Source: Aphrocallistes beatrix (Eukaryota; Porifera; Hexactinellida; Sceptrulophora; Aphrocallistidae). Taken from it: DNA of 64,000 nucleotides. The notes below the pieces were generated by a model that saw only the letters and a list, made by a program, of their open reading frames with translations, did not search any database and was not told where the DNA came from. Numbering within the stretch: position 1 is the first letter of the stretch; the number at the start of each line of letters is the position of its first letter. The stretch spans positions 1,674,001 through 1,738,000 of the forward strand of contig OY725490.1 of assembly GCA_963281255.1 (NCBI GenBank), in the 5' to 3' direction. Shown one piece after another: positions 56,340-64,000 of the stretch. Both the position numbers and the translations under genes were made by a program.

Positions 56340-57480
56340 CTGGGAAGTTTCTCTACTGGACATATCCAAGGACATTGCCCTCCTGTACTCCACTGGCCAC
56401 ACCACTGAGCATTCATTGGAAATTTCAATCTGAAATATTAATTTTTCATGTGGAATATTACTAAAATAAATAATCACTTTGGTTACATGAGAGGATGTAC
56501 ATTTAAATTCCTTGTATAATTAATTGGATTCAAACCATTAGACCAGAGAACTACAATAGATTCGTGGAAATGATTGAAAGGATTGTGTTGTGTGGTACGG
56601 ATGGATCCATTACTGTCTCCATGAGATCTGTAGCTAGCTCGTATATGTATTCTGATGGATAATCATACAGTTATATCATACCCACACTCAGAAACAACCT
56701 CCATCCTTTCATTTATTCGTCATTTTAATTCTAATATTTTGAATATAGAAAAGACATCCCAGACGCTGATTAAATTTTTTTTAATGTCTATTCAGAGTTT
56801 CATCTTTGTTTAATCCTTTTCCAAGATTTAAGGGTCCTTCACTCAAAAAATGCAAACCTAACACCACAGGATTAAAGAAAGATAAGGTAACTTTGCGATA
56901 ATTTGTTTTAAAATTTTATATCCTTTTGAAATTCTTGTTAATAAAAAATATAACTACATATTTACTCAAAAAGACCTTCGTGGAAATTGTTGAAATGTCT
57001 ATTGGTAGATATGATTTTGGAGAGTTATGTTGAGAATAAGATGTGGTCCGTCATAATTATCGAGCAAATATTATTAACAGAATGATTTCAATGTATTTCT
57101 AACCAAGTTCTAGTATTAGAATGGTTTATGAAATTTTGAACTAGAATTTCAAATAAAGAGATATTTTCATTTTTTCCTCATACGTGTAGAAGATGAACGA
57201 GGTCTTGTATGCGGAATTACAACACTCAATGGACACCTCAGGAGTTGAGAAGCCACCTCCTATCCCGTCTACGAGATATGCTGAAATAACTCAGTTCTGA
57301 TTCACAATTATACTACTAATTGTACAGCTGTTAATAGCTATTGATATATATTTATTTTTAGTCAAAATGTATGTATTTTTTGGCCCTGTAGTTGTATATA
57401 TTTAAAAATAGAGAGACTGAATATTTTTATTTCATTCTATTTCCCGTTCTCTGTTTTTATTGTACACCAATATTAAATTG
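56340..57480 (+). pseudogene. Partial duplicate of the B1 3' end (tail exons kept, TM lost)
   Basis: Bases about 56,340-56,510 match the B1 intron at 36,140-36,290. Bases 56,530-57,480 match 39,490-40,980. The segment between, with the second ectodomain, the stalk and the membrane exon, is missing. Two tail exons remain: 56826-56886 (acceptor TCCAAG, weaker than TCCTAG in B1) and 57190-57300. The last one is fully open and keeps both tyrosine motifs (VLYAEL and TRYAEI, 23 residues apart) and KPPPIP. Without a membrane exon it cannot encode a receptor alone. It could be used only by splicing to distant exons. Confidence 0.68.
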
Positions 57481-57820
57481 TAAATACGATGACGAAAGTA
57501 ATTTTAGTTATAAAAGATAGGAGCAAGATAATAGATAATGTTCTTGCATACTGTCTGAGCTTCTATTATAGTATATACAGTAGGCATTTGATATAGTGAA
57601 AAATATGTTCGGTTTGAGATTGATGATATTCAATGATATTTCATACAAATTCCATTGGATATAATGATATATTGGTTAAAGTGGTAATTTGGCAAAAATT
57701 CCAATCCTCCAGCATTATCACTATATACAATTCTCGAAATTAAGAGGCAAACACAATTGACTATTCGTAGATTTCAAGTTTGGATTTACTCGGTTCATAG
57801 AGAAAAATCCAGATCAGAAA

Positions 57821-58688
57821 AATAACTAGGTCCATAGCCTACTATAATAAGGCCTCAGAGTAACTTGCGAATTTGGCACTAGGGATGCAGTAGAAGATGG
57901 TTGAAGAAATACATGAGCTGCCTTAAATCATTAACAAAGCACAATAGAGCTTAGGAATGTATTACCAGCATATATAAATATGGTGTCAAAGCACCCATAT
58001 CCGTTGTTAAAATTTAGATTAGTCATCAAATGATTGCGCAACAGGCTATATTTGGGTCAAATTTAGTGATTTTCAGAGGTCGTTCATGGGCACTTCTAAG
58101 TGTTTTTATTATAAAGTTTTTCGCATAGAAATTTATCATATTGGTCACATTTGGTAATTTGTCGAATATCTCGTAAACCATTGAATTTAGACACATAAAT
58201 TGTATTATAGCTAAATAGGAAGTAGCCTATTTGCTATCAAATGGGATTAAATTTGAATGTCTAGCTATCGCTGTTTTCAAGATATAGCCCCAACTGAACA
58301 AAACACGTTTCCATAGCAACACTGGAATGTAAGAACATTCCATGAAAAAATTCCAAATTTTTCGTATTAGCACATTCACTTCTTAGTTCTATGCGAAAAA
58401 CTTTATAATAAAAACACTTAGAAGTGCCCTTAAACGACCTCTGAAAATCACTAAATTTGACCCAAATATAGCCTGTTGCGCAATCATTTGATGACTAATC
58501 TAAATTTTAACAACGGATATGGGTGCTTTGACACCATATTTATATATGCTGGTAATACATTCCTAAGCTCTATTGTGCTTTGTTAATGATTTAAGGCAGC
58601 TCATGTATTTCTTCATCCATCTTCTACCGCATCCCTGGTTAAGTTACTCTTAGGCTTTATATATAGTAGGCTATGCTAGGTCATTATT
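57821..58688. mobile_element. Large foldback element of about 870 bp
   Basis: Two arms of roughly 320 bp are nearly perfect inverted copies, for example GTATTACCAGCATATATAAA near 57,960 and TTTATATATGCTGGTAATAC near 58,540. A spacer of about 220 bp lies between them. It has no transposase. Transcription across it would make a long double-stranded RNA. Confidence 0.8.
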
Positions 58689-59317
58689 TCTATTTGGCAT
58701 TAGCCCAAAATGGTCCAACTAAATAAGACCAACCGTGAATTGTCACAACCCTGAACTTTGAACTGAGATTTCGATTGGATTGATGATTATCATAGAATCC
58801 TTCCTGTGATTAGCATACTTTCGTCAGAGTGTAATATACATACACTATGGAATCAAAATGGAAGATAGAAATTCTTATTTCAGTGACAGAGCAACAGAAT
58901 ACTTCTATTTGGTAAGTATACACAGTAACAAGTGGAGACTTGAAACTAGGATAGATTAGACGAATAAACTTTATCTAGCATCAAATAAAAACTTAGATTC
59001 CTTCCTTGATGAGGAAAATTTCGATCGTTACAAAAGTAAACAATTTTTAGTGGTAATTATTTCTTAAATTGGAGAGTAAGCACAGCAGCAGTATTGATTG
59101 AATCCCACAGTTTCTAAAACCAAAATTATAAAATCAATAGAGCAAAATATATTTCAAATTTTGAATATATAAGTTTGAATTCTAGAAAGGGTTTATATAT
59201 CACTAACAAAGAATAACTATAAAGCAACAATAATTCTACAAAATATCTCAGTTGGAGGATTTAGACAAATACATACGTAGATTCAAGTCTTCTAGGCGTT
59301 GAGGGAGAAAAATAGCA
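58689..59317. other. Downstream region of NHL gene 3
   Basis: AT-rich. From about 58,990 it is homologous to 50,270-50,600 and, nearer the gene, to 40,990-41,210, as expected for a duplicated segment. No gene seen. Confidence 0.4.
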
Positions 59318-60540
59318 TTAATATTTCTGAAAGCAACCATCCTCAATATGATTCACACAAATGATAGAATCACTATTGTCTAGTGCTATACCGGTTAAGA
59401 ATCTGAGACGTCCTCTACCTAATGAGTGATTAAGGACTCCATTAGGAGAGAAAATATGGATTTCTGAAGTTCTAGCATTTGATTGGTCAGAAATAAGAAA
59501 GTTTCCTTCGGAATCCAAAGTAAAAAACAAGGCCGCATTCATTGGCTGTCTCTGTAAAGTTAACTGAATTGTTCTCTGAAGTTGACATTCTTTGTTATAG
59601 CAGTATATCTCATTATGACCTTGAGATAATATGAAAATCGATTTAGAATGGATCTTAATGTCAGTTGGCAAACTTATTTCTCTAGAAGCGAAGGTTTTTG
59701 CATATTTTAGGTTTGAATCAAATATTTGAATTCGCTGGTAGGTAAAATCACACACATAAACTAATCCTTCTTCATAACACAGACCTGTTATAATATTAAA
59801 ATAACCTGGTGTATCGCCTCGTGATCCTGTTTGCTTCAAAAACCTTCCGGATTTATCGAACTTAAGCAAATAACCCTCTCTATCAGCGACAAACAATTCC
59901 TTCTCAGATATACAAATACCATGAGGTTCTTTCAGCTGATCATGTGTGAATGATCTCAGAAATTCTCCGTTTAAACTCATCACCTGTATGCGATTGTTGC
60001 TCCAATCTGATATATAAACTTCATTCACTTGGTTATCAATAGCTATTCCTCTAGGATAATTAAACATTCCTTTCCCAGTACCTCTTGAGCAACTCTTTAG
60101 TATTGGATTCTCCCTCCCGACATATTCAGGAATTAACTCAATCAGATCTGTTTCTTCTATAGCTTTCAGAATTCGTTCAGGAAAACAACGAAACTCAATC
60201 AAATTCAAATTTCCGACAGATAACTTCAACTCTTCTTTGCTTTTATTTCAGTGTCGCAAGTTGATTTAATTAGTTCGAGTTTTTCTCCTAGCAAATTGCT
60301 GGTCATTGTTGCGATTAGGTTTTCTTTGGAAAGTTTCAATTGTTGGATGGCTTCGTCTAACTCTAAATTCTTGTCGTGTGCTGTCTTCATAGCTGTCAGT
60401 TGAGACAACAAATCGTGTCTTCGCTTATTTAAAGCCTGAAACAATTCATCAAATGTTTGAGTAATGACTCTGTGCAGAATTTCGAACTGTGCATCGAAAT
60501 TAATTTCTCTTCCAACTCGAGCTTCAGCCATTGTATACAA
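59318..60540 (-). pseudogene. Coiled-coil/NHL-repeat protein 3, frameshifted
   Basis: A paralogue of NHL1 and NHL2 split in two frames: 60226-60540 (coiled coil, 104 residues, ending IKAKKS) and 59318-60229 (hinge plus all NHL repeats, 303 residues). NHL1 reads CTTCTTTTGCTTTGA where this copy reads CTTCTTTGCTTTTA, so loss of one T near 60,236 accounts for the break. Both halves are otherwise free of stops. A second start (ATGAAGTTATCTGTCGG on the minus strand, at the 5' end of the 303-residue frame) could give a propeller-only protein. The break may be a recent mutation, an allele or an assembly error. Confidence 0.74.
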
Positions 60541-62459
60541 TCTAATTTTTGAAATTGAAAGTTTTACTCACTATAGCTAGTGATGGACAAGGAACATGAG
60601 CGCTCGTTCCTTATATGGAACTATATGACTGTTGTCAGTTATGGTTAATGTCATCAAACTTCGGTTCCCACCCTCGAGCACCATCCTCATTTACACCTTT
60701 GGAACTTAATTATATTCGTATAGAATGAATAAAAGCAGTTTAAAGACTGGACCTATTACGTTTTCGCATACTTATTTGAATACAAACTCAAGTATGTACA
60801 ATATTAGCATTTCGAGCCTCATTGAAATTAATGGGAGCGCACGTGCATATTTTAAATCCTTGGACAAAACTAGTAAATACTTGTTTATGCCAAAGCAGAA
60901 TAGTTATATGGCGATGAATGACAATGTCACTGATTCTGACGATAATGACGCAGTGATTATATTTGAGAATGTTTCAGATCGATTTAGTATCATTTTGTGT
61001 ATGACTCTCAGGCTGTCGAAGGGAGCAATTACTAGCATGCAAGGTGACTGTTGCGGTTTCGTAGTGAAGAAATAGACCCTAAAATAACCGATCTGAGTTT
61101 TATACTAACGACATTGTCGGTCAGCGTCACATAAGTATTCTGTACACAAATCCTTATGTAACGTAGGTTCATCGATTTAAGAAATTCAATATTCTAAGAT
61201 ATTCTCAACTTGGAGTATGCTAGATGTTTTTCGAGATGTTATAGATCCTAGAGTCTAGAAGTACTAAGTACTTCTGTACTTCTTTCGAAACCTGTCAAAA
61301 GCTAACCGTAGTTATGGCAGTATGTATTCGTAGGCTGATTTTGTAAGGTAGCTAATTGTCAGGGTACATTTTGGCTCGAATATATGAATGAGCAAACAAA
61401 AGCTGAGCTGAATACATGACACCAGTGTTTCCCGCGCTACTTAGCACTCTTAGCTAGTAGAATAACTTGATTGTGTTGTTAAATAATGCAATTTACCCGA
61501 ATACACTGCTCAGAAATTGCAAAATTAACGCGCACTTTCCAATAATCCTTAGGGAAACACTGGTACCAACCCCTCTTGAAAATGTTCCTGGATTTTAGGA
61601 GCGAAATTCTTGGATTTCAATGGTAAACCCTGATGTTAATATATTCTTAATTTTATATAAGAGGTGTAATGTCATCAATTCGGGAAATAATCACTTGATC
61701 AAAATTCTAGGACAATTTCGAAATTCGTGGTCCAGAATTTTTTCCTGGATTCTTGAAGACTAGCTAAATAATCAAGAACATAAAATAACTCAATAAACTA
61801 TATTACAGTAATGGAAATGATTGTAAGCTAATTAAAAGCTCAAAATTCATAGTCCTTGGATCATAAGTCATTTATTTGATAAGCCAGGGATCCCGGAGAG
61901 TTGGTAAGTATGTAGATATTATTATGAACTTCATTTAACTACAGTAGATATTTGATATAGTGATAGTGCTTAGGACAGGGAATTTTGGATCAAATTGTAA
62001 CTCTACTATCCAATGAAATTAGAATGGAATGTCATCAACTGGGACACCTCAAACTACTCAGAAGTATCACTATATCCAATATCTACTGTATTTAGGGCTT
62101 CAGTTTTAGGATATAATTAATAGCCACCGATTGGCTGTAGACACTGACTGGAATGTGTCATAACCACTTTCTTGAATTCTAGATCATTTAGTACTTATTC
62201 CTAGAGTAGGGAATATCTTACATTGGAACTATTGAGGTCTCCACCTGACCGCCTGTCCGCTGCTTGGTAGGTCCAAGGACAAATCCAATGGGAAGATTCT
62301 TAAAATTTAAATTACATAATAATAGGCGAGACCTGAGACAATTATACTTTCTTAATATACAGAACTTTTTGTATAGCATTATAAATAGGTTTCTAAGAAT
62401 CGTTAATGAAAATAGATGAGAAGCAATCAGAAACCCATAACAATAATTTATTCAAGAAA
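60541..62459. other. Region upstream of NHL gene 3
   Basis: Homologous in part to the regions upstream of NHL1 and NHL2. The 116-codon + strand frame at 60,725-61,075 shares MTLRL-type wording with 42,530-42,778, but lengths and frames differ, so I do not call it coding. The rest is AT-rich. A short palindromic repeat (AGATATTTGATATAGTGATA ... ATCACTATATCCAATATCT) lies at 61,945-62,095. Confidence 0.4.
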
Positions 62460-62850
62460 TGACGTAAATCATAGAATCAACTATAAAGTGAGTAATTTAC
62501 CTGAAAACGTTGATAAGAACAGTAATCTGAAGTTAAAATAAACTTTGAAATGTTTGATATTGAATAGAACAAATGTAGAGTAATGGATTGAGTTTATACA
62601 TCAATTTATGCTATTTATATAGAAACTGAGCTAGTGTAAGACTATACTGGAGCTAGTACACAGATAGAATAGACCTTGTAACATCTCAGATTACAGACCA
62701 TCAACTCACATTCAAAGATAGAAGTAATTATAATACAGTCTCTACCATGAACGACCAAATACACACACTAGATCCTTAAAGAAGTCCATGGTCCATCTAA
62801 GACCTACTGGCATGGAAAAGCAACCATCATTGTATGAATTCTCTTTCTAG
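62460..62850. repeat. Segmental-duplication block, copy 3
   Basis: About 390 bp nearly identical to copy 2, ending at the same T-rich acceptor (TTCTCTTTCTAG) before an exon-like sequence. Confidence 0.6.
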
Positions 62851-62852
62851 CT

Positions 62853-62975
62853 CCTAGCACGGTATATGGACTCTGTAATAGCTCCGTTCCTGTCGTAGGA
62901 TATGTAGACGCAGAGATAGAATTAAGAACAGAAAACAGACAAGGAAGCGACTACAAATCTTTAACACCGAAGAGC
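62853..62975 (+). pseudogene. Ectodomain exon fragment (copy of 55,993)
   Basis: Reads APSTVYGLCNSSVPVVGYVD and then AEIELRTENRQGSDYKSL in phase 1, then meets a stop (TGA at about 62,976). Its first 30 codons match the exon at 55,993 closely. The rest is different or lost, so it looks truncated. Confidence 0.45.
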
Positions 62976-63928
62976 TGACGCTGTTGTTAGAACGACAATT
63001 CATGCAAAAGCAAACAGGTAGAATTTAAGCCTTTTGTTAATAATTAATCCAATAACACAAGTGAGTATAGATGCCTAAAGACTTACTAGGATTTCAACGA
63101 AGGAAATATATAGTACGTAATCTAAGTTGGCTGATGCTAGGGGCATGCCTAATTTCCGGGACGGGACCGTCCCGGAAAATCTAGATACCTAATTTCCGGG
63201 ACGGGACGGGTCAACGCGTGCTAAGGAGTCTTTCGTGACTCAGTCATACATATCACGGGGGTTAAAGCTGATCAATTCAACTGATTTCTATCATCATATT
63301 GTAACGAATACGTTAGTTACCTATTGGGTGGTCGCAACAGACTTAGTAGAGACAATAGGCGTAGTCTTTCATACGGATTGTAACCAATTTAGATAGACGA
63401 TTGTGTAGGTTTCCAACCCCATTTCTCTTACTTAACTTGTATCTCTATATTATCTATCAAGCTCACTATTTCCCTTGAGTTTACGTGATAGTCCTCGTGA
63501 CAATATTACTAAATGGAATTCCCAATCATACATATTCTGACCTATCATTTTACCATGGTAATTATTTATCTGATTAGCAAATCAATTCTCGACGTTGCTG
63601 ATCCACCACTGATTGGTGACCTTATTTCTACGTGGAGTTGTGAACAGGTGGCTTTCATTATGGTTCATTATGGTCTGCCTAACTCCACTGCTGAGGCAAT
63701 CAGATTCTTCGCTATGCCAATAATGTCCTGAGTATGAGCATCAACCAATCAGTTTCCTCTTATCAGAGGACACTCTTTCACTCTAGTGTGATTTCCTAAG
63801 AATTTGCAGAATTATCAAACGATTGAATTTGTCATCGGCACAATGCAGTGCACACGTTAACATTTATTTCGTGCCACCATCCTCAAACTAGAGTCTATTT
63901 TTAGGTCAATTTATTTTAAAATCCCATA
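62976..63928. other. Right-hand interval, nothing firm
   Basis: Contains a GC-rich palindromic cluster at 63,135-63,215 (CCGGGACGGGACCGTCCCGG, then CCTAATTTCCGGGACGGGAC). It also contains a 72-codon + strand frame at 63,513-63,731 (GDLISTWSCEQVAFIM...) that I cannot support by homology or splice sites. Confidence 0.35.
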
Positions 63929-64000
63929 TACCGTCTTTCCCTGAATCCGGGGGTTAGATAAGATGCGAACATTTTAAGGTAACCATTTGTTATGGCTAGT
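63929..64000. mobile_element. TACCGTCTTT-type MITE, cut by the window edge
   Basis: TATACCGTCTTTCCCTGAA, then GGGGGTTAGATAAGATGCGA, matches the left half of the MITEs at 6,885 and 32,141. Confidence 0.6.

Noticed and set aside
60725..61075. 116-codon frame upstream of NHL3 and 82-codon frame at 42,530
   Set aside because: The two are related in sequence but differ in length and frame, and the third copy is not open. Better explained as duplicated noncoding sequence.
63513..63731. 72-codon frame GDLISTWSCEQVAFIM as a SAM-like or other domain
   Set aside because: No second copy, no splice context and no convincing domain pattern. Left unannotated.
63929..64000. Sequence like the A2 3' flank as evidence of another receptor gene at the right edge
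   Set aside because: The match lies entirely within the TACCGTCTTT-type MITE, so it shows a transposon copy and not a gene.

Overview
The window looks like nuclear DNA from an early-branching animal. A sponge, probably a demosponge, is the best guess. The reasons are AT-rich sequence, short GT-AG introns, intronless coiled-coil/NHL genes, dense non-autonomous DNA transposons, and many Ig/FN3-type ectodomain exons in symmetric phase 1-1. The species call is inference. I saw no tRNA, rRNA, CRISPR or bacterial-type operon.

Left part (1-32,000): a head-to-tail array of seven + strand genes, here A1-A7, for single-pass surface proteins. The full plan is: signal peptide exon, Ig-like exon, FN3 exon, two divergent beta-sandwich exons (D3, D4), then one exon with the membrane helix and a very short tail. 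A1 has an in-frame stop in the Ig exon. A3 carries the four-domain ectodomain twice. A2, A6 and A7 have lost half of FN3 and all of D3/D4, and have a Ser/Thr/Pro stalk instead. A5 has lost one splice acceptor but has an in-frame substitute. Shared upstream blocks and a shared untranslated 3' exon mark each unit.

Middle (33,500-41,000): gene B1 has related Ig and FN3 exons in duplicate. Its cytoplasmic tail is about 75 residues and carries an ITIM-type tyrosine motif (VMYAEL), a proline stretch, and an ITSM-type motif (TRYAEI) 23 residues later. A degenerate copy of the tail exons lies at 56,826-57,300. Long-tailed B1 beside short-tailed A genes resembles a paired-receptor cluster. That functional reading is inference.

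Right part (41,000-64,000): three minus-strand paralogous coiled-coil/NHL genes (the third frameshifted) sit in repeated segments. They are separated by transposon-derived material. This includes a fragment that I recognise as the C-terminal catalytic part of a RAG1/Transib-type transposase (45,435-45,925, minus), a hAT/ZMYM-type transposase fragment in a GC-rich island (48,725-49,500, minus), and several large foldback elements. The rest is mostly repeats or sequence with no supportable gene.
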